From positions 1 through 64,000 of the forward strand of contig CAUJDF010000087.1 of NCBI GenBank assembly GCA_963169045.1: a stretch of DNA of 64,000 nt, written 5' to 3'. Every line of letters starts with the position of its first letter. The stretch's first letter is position 1. The notes under the pieces are model-generated. The model ran no database searches and was not told the DNA's origin. It saw only the letters and a list, made by a program, of their open reading frames with translations. Positions 57,065-64,000 of the stretch are shown here, piece by piece. The translations under genes and the position numbers were made by a program. Source of the stretch: Myxococcota bacterium (lineage in GTDB: Bacteria; Myxococcota_A; Bradymonadia; UBA7976; UBA1532).

Positions 57065-57582
57065 GGACAGGCCGGCGTGCCGACGGGCGAGGCGGCCACG
57101 CACTCGCCCATGCCGGCGGGCTCCTCGCCGCCGAGGAGCCCGGTGCAGCCCGCGAAGCAGAACGGGCGGGGCGCGGCGTCCGTCGGCGCGCACTCGAAGT
57201 GCCCGACACAGGCTCCGCCGACGGCGACGTTCCCGTCGATCACCGCGTTGCAGGCCGCGTCCGGGCGCTGGCTGCAGGCTCCGCGCACCGCCTCGAGGCA
57301 GCCGTCGGCGGCGCTCGGGTCGAAGTGGGTGTTGCCGACGGCGACGGATTCGGCGATGCGCTGCCGGGTCCGCCGCAACGCGGGGTCGATCGCCGCGAGA
57401 CACGCGTCGACGTCGTCGAACGGAGGCGGCGCCTCGCAGCGCTGCCGGCGCTCGCAGTCGGCGATCTCGTAGGCGGTGATGTAGGCGTCGTAGGTGGCGA
57501 CGTCGTCGGGCAGGGACTCACCCTCCTGCGTCTCGCAGCCGCCGGCGCACAGGAAGAGGAGGACGAGGGCGCGCGTCTTCAT
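57061..57582 (-). CDS. small Cys-rich lipoprotein
   Basis: A 173-residue exported protein with lipobox LFLCAGGC (near residue 15) after the signal. The mature part has about a dozen Cys residues spaced as in disulfide-rich myxobacterial lipoproteins (CERRQRCEAP, DACLAAIDP, ADGCLEAVRGAC, GGACVGHFEC, FCFAGC, ending in PACP). This Cys-rich pattern is common in Myxococcota, but no function is known to me. The gene is convergent with livF, sharing 4 bases of overlapping stop codons, and divergent from the AI-2E-type permease gene. Confidence 0.8.
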   Translation of the reverse strand: MKTRALVLLFLCAGGCETQEGESLPDDVATYDAYITAYEIADCERRQRCEAPPPFDDVDACLAAIDPALRRTRQRIAESVAVGNTHFDPSAADGCLEAVRGACSQRPDAACNAVIDGNVAVGGACVGHFECAPTDAAPRPFCFAGCTGLLGGEEPAGMGECVAASPVGTPACP

Positions 57583-57723
57583 GCGCGCATGAAGCCACGA
57601 ACGCGCGGCGCGCGCCACCGCCACGTGGCCGATCGCCCGAGCGGGCGCGGGCGCCGCCCCGAGACGTCTCGCCGGGGCGCGCTCGGGGATTCCAGACGGG
57701 CGCGAATCGTCGATACTGACGAC

Positions 57724-58833
57724 ATGAGCACACTCTCCGAACGCACCTCGCGCCGCGTCTTCGTCGGCCTCGTCCTGCTGTCGATCCTGCTCGTGGCGCT
57801 GGTCGTCGAGCCGTTCGCCTCGGCGATCTTCCTCGGCGCGGTCGTCGCCGGCGCGCTGGCGCCGCTGCAGGCCCGCCTCACGGGCGCATTTCGCGGCCGC
57901 CAGAATGGCGCCGCGACGGTGCTGGTCCTGTCGGTCCTCCTCCTGCTCGTCGCGCCGCTCGGCGGCCTCGCGGCGTTCACGGTGAGGGAGGCCGCCCAGG
58001 GCTACCAGTTCGTCTCCGAGACCCTCGAGAGCAAGGGCATGGAGGGGCTGGTCGCCGCCCTCCCCGACAAGGTCGAGGGATGGGCTCGCGACGCCCTGCG
58101 GCAGTTCGCCGGCGGCGCCGAGGAGCTGCGCAGCGCCATCGAGGAGAAGGCCACCCAGCAGGGCGGCAAGGCGGCCAAGGCGGTCACCGGCGTCGTCGCC
58201 GCCACGGGCTCGTTCGTCTTCCAGACCGCCATGTTCTTGATCGCGCTGTACTTTCTGCTCGTCGAGGGCCGGCGGGTCGTCGACTGGCTCGAGGAGGTCG
58301 TGCCGCTCAAACGCGGACAGACGCTGGAGCTGCTGGTCGAGTTCCGGCGCGTGTCGGTGGCCGTCCTCGTCTCGAGCCTGCTGACGGCCCTGCTGCAGGC
58401 CCTCGCGGCCTTCGTCGGCTACCTCATCGCGCGCGTGCCCCACCCCTTCTTCTTCGGCGCGGTGACGTTCTTCATGGCGCTCATCCCCGCCGTCGGCGCC
58501 GGCGCCGTCTGTCTCGTGGCCAGCCTGCTCCTGCTGGCGACGGGGCACCCGTGGGCGGCGCTGTTCCTCGCCATCTGGGGCGTGCTGGTCGTGGGCCTCG
58601 TCGACAACGTCGTCAAGCCGCTGCTGGCGAAGCGGGGCCTCTCCATGCACGGGGCGGTCGTCTTCTTCGCGCTGCTCGGCGGCCTGTCGGCCTTCGGACC
58701 CGTCGGCCTGTTGCTCGGCCCGCTCGTGGTGGCGCTCCTGCTGTCGCTCGTGCGCATCTACGAGCGCGACTACCAGAACCGGCTGCCGCCCGAGGACCAC
58801 GAGCCCGCCGCGCCGCGCCCGCCGGCCGCCTGA
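57724..58833 (+). CDS. AI-2E-family (PerM/UPF0118) membrane permease
   Basis: A 369-residue polytopic protein with seven or eight membrane helices and the AI-2E transporter layout. A pair of helices starts the protein (GLVLLSILLVALVVEPFASAIFLGAVVAGAL). A large amphipathic region follows (about 90-155), then FQTAMFLIALYFLLVEG near 160 and FMALIPAVGAGAV and DNVVKPLLAKRGLSMHGAVVFFALLGGLSAFG in the second half. Members have been linked to AI-2 export, Na+/H+ antiport or other efflux, so substrate is not assigned. It is convergent with cstA, 3 bases apart. Confidence 0.92.
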   Translation: MSTLSERTSRRVFVGLVLLSILLVALVVEPFASAIFLGAVVAGALAPLQARLTGAFRGRQNGAATVLVLSVLLLLVAPLGGLAAFTVREAAQGYQFVSETLESKGMEGLVAALPDKVEGWARDALRQFAGGAEELRSAIEEKATQQGGKAAKAVTGVVAATGSFVFQTAMFLIALYFLLVEGRRVVDWLEEVVPLKRGQTLELLVEFRRVSVAVLVSSLLTALLQALAAFVGYLIARVPHPFFFGAVTFFMALIPAVGAGAVCLVASLLLLATGHPWAALFLAIWGVLVVGLVDNVVKPLLAKRGLSMHGAVVFFALLGGLSAFGPVGLLLGPLVVALLLSLVRIYERDYQNRLPPEDHEPAAPRPPAA

Positions 58834-58836
58834 CCG

Positions 58837-60504
58837 CTACCGGGGCGCGCCGGCCACCGTCGCCGCCGTCGGGCGCGCCGCCCGCACCGCCGCGAACGTC
58901 AGGTACACTGCCAGTGCGATCAGCAGCGAGGCCGTCACCCCATTGAGCAGGGCCAGATCAAGCCCGCGCGTGGACTGGAGGCTCGTCCACGTCAGGTCGC
59001 CGAGCGCCCACAGCGTGATGCCCATCACGAACACCATCGGCGCGATCGCGAAGGCCGCTCCCTGCCCCGATCGGCGTAGCCAGACCACCAACGTGAGCAG
59101 CGTCAGGCCGGCGAGCAGCTGGTTCGAGGCGCCGAAGAGCGTCCAGAAGTGCTTCCAGGCGCCCTCCTGCGCCCCGAACACGAACAGCAGCGGCAGGACC
59201 AGCGTGGCGAGCGTGCCGACGACCGCCCCCGCCCGCCCCGGCATGCCCAGCAGCTCCTGGACGATGTAGCGGCCGAGGCGCGTGCACACATCGAGCGTGT
59301 CGAACACGAACGTGGCGAACGCCATCGATCCGAACGTGACGGCGAACGCCAGGTGCTCCTCGCCGATCAGGAGCGTGAGGAAGCGGCCGATGCCCTGCCC
59401 ATAAATCGTCCCCGGACCCTGACCCGAGCCCGGCGCGGTGATCATCACCGTCGTCAGGGCGATCACCGCCACGAAGCCCTCGGCGAGCATCGCGCCGTAG
59501 CCGACGGCGCGCGTATGCGACTCGCGATCGATCTGCTTCGACGTCGTGCCCGAGCAGACGAGCCCGTGGAAGCCGGAGCAGGCGCCGCACGCGATCGTCA
59601 CGAAGAGAAAGGGAAAAAGAGCGCCGGTCGCGCCGCCGGCGTCCCAGGTGCGGAAGGCGGGCTGCCGGCTCTCGTAGCCGCCGAACAGGCTGCCGATCAC
59701 CCCGAGGCCGAGCACGGCGAACAGGATGAACCCGCCGAGATAGCCGCGCGGCTGCAGGAGGGTCCACACCGGGACGACCGACGCCACGCCGCAATAGACG
59801 AGGATCAGCACGCCCCAGGTCACGTGGGAGAGCAGGAAGACCGTCGACAGCTTCGTGCCGAGCCACACCGCGCCGAGCGTCGCCGGCACGAAGATCGCCG
59901 TCAGCAGCCACAGCGGCGGCCTGAGGGAGCGCTGGACCACGCCCATCAGCACCGCCAGCGCGAGGTAGAGCACGCTCGCCGCCGCCACCGCCCCGCCGGG
60001 GTGGAAGCCGGCCTCGCGCAGCTCGGCCGGGCCGCCCGCGAAGCTCGCCGCGGTGATGTCGGTAAACGCGGCGACGACGTACAGGAGCGCGAGCCAGATG
60101 AAGACCATCATCGCCCGGCCCGCCCCCGTCCCGAGGTGCTCCCGCGCGATCTCGGCGACGGAGCGCGCCCCATGTCGCACCGAGCCGACGAGGCTGGTGA
60201 AGTCGTGCACGGCCCCGATCAGCACCACACCGAGGCCGATCCAGATCAGACACGGCCCCCAGCCGAACACCTGGCATGCCAGAATGGGTCCGGCGATGGG
60301 CCCGGCGGCGGCGATGGCGGAGAAGTGCTGCGCGGCGAGGTAGGCGGGGCGCGTCGGCTCGAAGTCGACGCCGTCGCGATGGGTGTGCGCCGGCGTCGTG
60401 CGCCCGTCGTCGAGCGCGAGGCGCCGCGCGAGCCAGCCGCCGTAGAAGCGATAGGCCAGCGAGAGGAGGGCCAGGAAGCCGAGGGTCAGCAGGCCGAGCT
60501 GCAT
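58837..60504 (-). CDS. cstA: carbon starvation protein A (CstA), peptide/pyruvate transporter
   Basis: A 555-residue polytopic protein with about 15 membrane helices. The CstA signature is at the N-terminus (AYRFYGGWLARRLALDD, FAATRPAYLAAQHFSAIAAAGPIAGPILA-type region, GAVHDFTSLVGSVRHGARSVAEIA). ACGACSGFHGLVCSGTTSKQ near residue 310 is also conserved. In E. coli CstA takes up peptides or pyruvate on carbon starvation. This protein is shorter than the 700-residue E. coli form and matches the shorter subgroup that still has both transporter domains. It is convergent with the AI-2E-type gene. No CRP-type site was sought in detail. Confidence 0.95.
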   Translation of the reverse strand: MQLGLLTLGFLALLSLAYRFYGGWLARRLALDDGRTTPAHTHRDGVDFEPTRPAYLAAQHFSAIAAAGPIAGPILACQVFGWGPCLIWIGLGVVLIGAVHDFTSLVGSVRHGARSVAEIAREHLGTGAGRAMMVFIWLALLYVVAAFTDITAASFAGGPAELREAGFHPGGAVAAASVLYLALAVLMGVVQRSLRPPLWLLTAIFVPATLGAVWLGTKLSTVFLLSHVTWGVLILVYCGVASVVPVWTLLQPRGYLGGFILFAVLGLGVIGSLFGGYESRQPAFRTWDAGGATGALFPFLFVTIACGACSGFHGLVCSGTTSKQIDRESHTRAVGYGAMLAEGFVAVIALTTVMITAPGSGQGPGTIYGQGIGRFLTLLIGEEHLAFAVTFGSMAFATFVFDTLDVCTRLGRYIVQELLGMPGRAGAVVGTLATLVLPLLFVFGAQEGAWKHFWTLFGASNQLLAGLTLLTLVVWLRRSGQGAAFAIAPMVFVMGITLWALGDLTWTSLQSTRGLDLALLNGVTASLLIALAVYLTFAAVRAARPTAATVAGAPR

Positions 60505-60546
60505 GGCCCCGGATTCTGTCCCATCGCCGCCGGAGGGGCAATCGGC

Positions 60547-61050
60547 CTACCGCACGGGCCTCGACCAGGGGCCGGTGGATAGGAAATCGGACACGATACG
60601 CCCCACGTGGTAGCTCACGACCGCCTCGCGCCCACGGCGGCCCTGGTCGACGACCATGTCGAGCCGCCAGCTCGATCGCCCTTCGCACCCCGGGCGCCGC
60701 CAGTTGATGGCCAGGTGCACGCGGGCCGTCGCGAAACCGGTGAAGAAGCCGGGGCGGTCGCCCCACGCCGGCTGGATGTCGGCCTCGGCCCGCACCGCGC
60801 AGTCGCCGTCGCAGGCGTCCGCCTCCGCGACCGCCGTGTCGAGCCCGTCGAAGCCGCCGTCCCCGTCGGGGAGGCGCACCGTCCAGTCGGCGGGGGTGCC
60901 TTCGGGCACCGGACACGCGGCGGCGGCAGCGCCCACCCGGTTCCAGTGCGACTCGATGTCGACCGGCTCCCGCGGATCGTGGAAGAGGAAGAACAGGCTG
61001 CCGGCGAGGCCCAAGGCGCCGAGCGCGAGTCGAACGGGGCGGCCCACCAT
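60547..61050 (-). CDS. hypothetical membrane-anchored protein
   Basis: A 167-residue protein with one N-terminal hydrophobic segment (about residues 8-24, ending FFLFHDP) that is probably a membrane anchor or uncleaved signal. The rest is soluble and has four Cys (AACPVP, ADACDGDCAV, RPGCEG) and a strand-rich end (WRLDMVVDQ, AVVSYHVGRIVS). No family recognised. It lies 42 bases upstream of cstA on the same strand, so it may be co-transcribed with it. Confidence 0.65.
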   Translation of the reverse strand: MVGRPVRLALGALGLAGSLFFLFHDPREPVDIESHWNRVGAAAAACPVPEGTPADWTVRLPDGDGGFDGLDTAVAEADACDGDCAVRAEADIQPAWGDRPGFFTGFATARVHLAINWRRPGCEGRSSWRLDMVVDQGRRGREAVVSYHVGRIVSDFLSTGPWSRPVR

Positions 61051-61093
61051 CGTGCCTCCAACCGGCGAGAGATCGCCGTCCCCGGGCCGCGAG

Positions 61094-61110
61094 GCGCGAA
61101 ACGTTCGCGC
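61094..61110. promoter_or_regulatory. 7-bp inverted repeat between minus-strand genes
   Basis: GCGCGAA (61094-61100) and TTCGCGC (61104-61110) are perfect arms around ACG, in the 129-base gap between the M15 peptidase gene's stop and the start of the anchored hypothetical protein. Either a terminator stem for the former or an operator for the latter is possible. No T-tract. Confidence 0.3.
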
Positions 61111-61179
61111 GGCGCCCGGTGGCCTTCTACGGGCGCCGATCGTTCGATGTTACCCGGGGGCGGAGGGCCGCGGCACCTC

Positions 61180-62571
61180 TCATTCGCACGCTGCGGGCAG
61201 GGGCAGGTCGAACGCGCGGGCGAGCATCATCGCGATCTGGACCCGCGGGGCGAAGTCGCCGGGGCAGTAGCGACCCTCGGCGCAGCCGACGACGACGCCG
61301 GCCTCGTACAGCGCCTCGATGTGGCCGGCGGCCCAGTGGCCGGAGGGGACGTCGCCGAAGTATCCGCTCGGGGCCCGCGGCTCGAGGCCCAGCGCGCGCG
61401 CCACCAGGACCGCAAGCTCGGCGCGGCTCACGGAGCGCTCCGGGCAGAAGCGCCCCTCGTCACAGCCACCGGCGATGCCCTGGTCGTACAGCGCCTCCGC
61501 GGCGGACGCGCCCCAGTGCGTGGCAGGCAGGTCGGCGAACTCGCCGCGGGCGGGCGCGGTCGGCAGGTTCAGCGCCTTCACGAGGACGACGGCCAGCAGC
61601 GCGCGGCTCATGGCGTCGTCGGGGCAGAAGCGCGCCGGCGAGGCCGCGCAGCCGCCGAACCAGCCGGCGTCGGTGACCGCCTCGACGTGCGGCCAGCCGG
61701 GGTGGCGCCCGGACAGGTCGGCGTAGGTACCGCAGGCAGCGGGCGTCTCGGGTGCCGGATCCGCGGGCGCCGGCTCCCCGCCGAGCACGTCGCACGACGC
61801 CTGGCGCGGGAACCCGGCCAGCGGCGCGCGGTCGAGGCGCTTGCGTGTCTGCGCGCCCCAGTCGCCATCCTCCGCGAGGCGGTCCTCGGGGTGGTTGCGG
61901 TTCCAGAGCTTCTGGAACGCCAGCACGCTGAGCGAGCGCAGATCGTCGCCCTGCCGCAGGTCGAAGTGCACGGGGTCGGCGCAGCCGCTCAGGTACCCGC
62001 CGTTCTGGGCGGCGCAGTACCAGAGGAAGCCCGCTCCCGACAGCGCGCGACGCACCGACGACGCGGCGAACTCCGACACGTCGACGGCGAGGCCCGACTG
62101 GTGCTGGCTACGGCCGGGCGTCGCGGCGAGCCGGATGCCGCACGAGCCCTCCCAACGCTTCATCAGGTACTGCTGCGCCAGCGAGCGCCACCCGCTGTTG
62201 AGCGTCAGGCGCCCCGCCGTGGCGGCGGCGTTGCGCAACGCCTTCGCCGCGTCCGCCTGCAGGAACGGCCGCGCGCCGGCGCCCAGCGTGACCCCGGGAA
62301 TGTCGTCGATCGGCAGGAAGGAGCCCGGCGCCAGGCAGGCGAGCTCGCGGGCGATCTGCAGGTCGAGCGCCGCCGTGTAGCCCGTCGAGCACGCCCACGA
62401 GCGCGCCAGCTCGTCGACGGTGCGCGCCGATGTCTTCGGCAGCTCGCCCTCCTGCTCGAAGAACGCGTGATCGACGTCCTCGACCTCGACGACGTCGTCG
62501 CCGTCGTCGCCGCCGGCGCAGCCGAGCACGACGACCCACAACCCAAGCGCGAGCGAACGAGCGTGACGCAT
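61180..62571 (-). CDS. lipoprotein: M15-type D-Ala-D-Ala carboxypeptidase with three SLH repeats
   Basis: A 463-residue exported protein with lipobox VVVLGC near residue 18. Residues about 60-210 form a VanY/M15-type zinc peptidase: SGWRS near 127, HQSGLAVDV near 156 (His and Asp ligands) and DPVHFDL near 200 (His ligand). A short helical part (about 210-255, LAFQKLWNRNHPE, DGDWGAQTRKRL) resembles a peptidoglycan-binding domain. Three S-layer-homology-like repeats follow (from about 281, 344 and 404), each with a Cys pair (GGC then FCPDD or FCPER, VGC then YCPGD). It probably trims peptide stems while bound to wall polymer. Found in a Gram-negative-type envelope, SLH repeats here suggest attachment to a secondary polymer. 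Confidence 0.85.
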   Translation of the reverse strand: MRHARSLALGLWVVVLGCAGGDDGDDVVEVEDVDHAFFEQEGELPKTSARTVDELARSWACSTGYTAALDLQIARELACLAPGSFLPIDDIPGVTLGAGARPFLQADAAKALRNAAATAGRLTLNSGWRSLAQQYLMKRWEGSCGIRLAATPGRSQHQSGLAVDVSEFAASSVRRALSGAGFLWYCAAQNGGYLSGCADPVHFDLRQGDDLRSLSVLAFQKLWNRNHPEDRLAEDGDWGAQTRKRLDRAPLAGFPRQASCDVLGGEPAPADPAPETPAACGTYADLSGRHPGWPHVEAVTDAGWFGGCAASPARFCPDDAMSRALLAVVLVKALNLPTAPARGEFADLPATHWGASAAEALYDQGIAGGCDEGRFCPERSVSRAELAVLVARALGLEPRAPSGYFGDVPSGHWAAGHIEALYEAGVVVGCAEGRYCPGDFAPRVQIAMMLARAFDLPLPAACE

Positions 62572-62686
62572 ACGAGACGCCCCCTTTCGGACCGGGAGCC
62601 ATCGGCAAGAAGCGCACCAACGGCAGGCGTCTAATGATTACAATGGGTTGCGAGTCGTGACGGGGGCTCGGTGCGAGACCTCGACG

Positions 62687-63202
62687 TCACACCGCGCCGG
62701 CCAGGTCCCGCAGCGCCTCGTCGTCGAGCGCCGCCAGCGCCGACCGCAGCAGCTCGCCGGTGTCGATCCCCTGGGACGCCGCGTAGTGCCGCGACTGCAG
62801 CGCCAGGTCGAGCTTGTCGCACGCGCGCACGAAGCGCGCCTCGGGCGTCGTCGCCGCCGAGTACTCGTCCCACAGCGAGACGAGCTCTGCGCCGTTCGGC
62901 ACGGGCGCCAGCATCGCGCGCAGCGCCTCGGCCTCGAGCCGGTGCTTCTCCGCCTTGGGCACGCCGTCGTGGGGCGTGATGTCGCCGACGCGCACCTCGG
63001 CGAGGTCGTGCGCCAGCGCGATCGCCAGCGCGCGCCCCCGATCGAGACCGGCAGGACACAGCACGAGCGCGAGGAAGGCCACGCCCCACGAGTGCGCCGC
63101 CACCGACTCCGGCGCGCGCACACCGATGCGCTGCCAGCCGGCCCGCGGGACCTCCTTCAGCCGCAGCGTCTCGAGCAGCAGCGCCCGCAGGCCGTCGCTC
63201 AC
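62687..63202 (-). CDS. HD-domain hydrolase (YfbR/HDDC2-like)
   Basis: A 171-residue soluble protein. GTG 63202 overlaps the xthA stop by 4 bases, and an earlier start would lie inside xthA. Metal ligands of the HD fold are visible as AAHSWGVAFLAL (His near 35), AHDLAEVRVGDI (His-Asp near 68) and RACDKLDLALQ (Asp near 128). Enzymes of this group hydrolyse 5'-deoxynucleotides. Coupling with exonuclease III would suit disposal of nucleotides released in DNA repair; this is inferred. Confidence 0.88.
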   Translation of the reverse strand: MSDGLRALLLETLRLKEVPRAGWQRIGVRAPESVAAHSWGVAFLALVLCPAGLDRGRALAIALAHDLAEVRVGDITPHDGVPKAEKHRLEAEALRAMLAPVPNGAELVSLWDEYSAATTPEARFVRACDKLDLALQSRHYAASQGIDTGELLRSALAALDDEALRDLAGAV

Positions 63203-63969
63203 GTCTCGAGCTCGGCCCAGACGGGCGCGTGATCGGACGCCTGCTTGCCCTTGCGCTCGTCGCGGTCGATGCCCACGGCGCGGCAGCGCTCCGCCAGCAC
63301 CTTCGTGGCCAGGACGAAGTCGATGCGCAGCCCGTCTCCCTTGGGGAACGCGAGGTTGCGGTAGTCCCACCACGAGTAGAACCCGCCCTCGGGATGGTGC
63401 AGGCGGAACGTGTCGACGAGGCCCCAGCGCGTCAGGCCCTCGAACGCGGCGCGGACCTCGGCGTGGGTGAGCACGTCGCCGACCCAGCGGTCGGGGTATG
63501 CCACGTCGCGCTCGTCGGGCGCGATGTTGAAGTCGCCGCAGACGGCCCACGGCTCGTCGGGGTTGGCGTTCGCCTCGAGCCAGCGCTGCAGGCGGCCGAG
63601 CCACTCGAGCTTGTACGGCCAGCGCGGGCCGCCGACCTCGCCGCCGTTGGGCACGTACACCGAGACGACGTTCACGCCGCCCACGCGCGCCCGCAGGAAG
63701 CGCGCCTGCGGGTCGTCGACCCCGTCGCCGAAGCCGCGCACCACGGCCTCGGGCTCGTCGCGCGTCAGGATCGCGACCCCGTTGTACGTCTTCTGCCCGT
63801 GCGTCAGGGCGCGGTAGCCGGCGGCCCGGATCTCGAGGTGCGGAAAGTCGTCGTCAACGACCTTCAGCTCCTGGAGACACAGGGCGTCGGGGCGGTGCCG
63901 CTCGAGCAGCGCCACGAGACGATCCAGGCGGACGCGCACCGAATTCACGTTCCAGCTCATGATCTTCAT
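63199..63969 (-). CDS. xthA: exodeoxyribonuclease III (AP endonuclease)
   Basis: A 256-residue endonuclease/exonuclease/phosphatase-family DNA repair enzyme that cuts at abasic sites. Motifs are MKIMSWNVNSVR at the start, LQELKV (catalytic Glu), KTYNGVAIL, VYVPNGG, CGDFNIAP (Asp and Asn) near 146, FYSWWDYR, and ASDHAPVWAEL at the end (catalytic Asp-His). Length is that of XthA. Its stop overlaps the HD-hydrolase start by 4 bases; 31 bases remain before the right edge, so any upstream gene is outside the window. Confidence 0.96.
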   Translation of the reverse strand: MKIMSWNVNSVRVRLDRLVALLERHRPDALCLQELKVVDDDFPHLEIRAAGYRALTHGQKTYNGVAILTRDEPEAVVRGFGDGVDDPQARFLRARVGGVNVVSVYVPNGGEVGGPRWPYKLEWLGRLQRWLEANANPDEPWAVCGDFNIAPDERDVAYPDRWVGDVLTHAEVRAAFEGLTRWGLVDTFRLHHPEGGFYSWWDYRNLAFPKGDGLRIDFVLATKVLAERCRAVGIDRDERKGKQASDHAPVWAELET

Positions 63970-64000
63970 GGCGGGCGAGTGTACCCGCGGGCGGGCGCGA

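Overview
The window is very GC-rich and densely coded, with no gene-free stretch longer than about 230 bases. Several things point to Myxococcota or a close deltaproteobacterial relative. There are many lipoproteins with Asp/Ala/Pro/Gly-rich linkers. A giant secreted PKD-type protein ends in a MYXO-CTERM-like tail (Cys-x-Cys, hydrophobic helix, Arg cluster). A TonB-dependent receptor has a built-in TonB C-terminal domain. There is also an operon resembling the myxobacterial ether-lipid (elb) cluster. No rRNA, tRNA, CRISPR array, insertion sequence or phage gene was seen.

Left part (1-22.8 kb). A truncated ftsH (minus strand) faces a CpxP-CpxR-CpxA-like envelope-stress module. Next come lipoproteins for export (a phosphoesterase-like protein, a beta-helix protein, a metzincin-like protein) and an NTF2-fold protein. 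A second two-component system leads into a haem operon: a cytochrome b561 fused to a dihaem cytochrome c, an SHP/DUF1924 cytochrome and a stand-alone dihaem cytochrome c. Cytochrome bd oxidase (cydAB) follows, so 12-19 kb is a respiratory, oxygen- or NO-related region. A TonB-dependent receptor and a coupled lipoprotein close this part.

Centre (22.8-46.3 kb). A 3,006-residue secreted repeat protein (eight 92-residue and five about-187-residue modules) is divergent from a 1,394-residue lipoprotein. A recognisable promoter with an inverted repeat lies in the AT-rich gap between them. Then comes a tight five-gene operon: HAD phosphatase, LarA/DUF2088-like protein, a 1,540-residue reductase-ligase-carrier-acyltransferase-SCP2 megaenzyme (ElbD-like), an NAD-dependent epimerase-type protein and an ATP-grasp enzyme. 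It is read as ether-lipid biosynthesis. Two coupled cyclic-nucleotide-binding proteins converge on it.

Right part (46.3-64 kb). This holds a VOC protein, a possible 56-residue protein, a membrane metallophosphoesterase, a calcium-repeat lipoprotein, a collagen-like plus RCC1 secreted protein, uppP, a complete branched-chain amino acid ABC operon (substrate-binding protein plus livHMGF), a Cys-rich lipoprotein, an AI-2E-type permease, cstA, a small anchored protein, an M15 peptidase with SLH repeats, an HD hydrolase and xthA. Convergent neighbours often touch or share 4 bases of stop codon. Family assignments come from reading motifs by eye; no database search was run.
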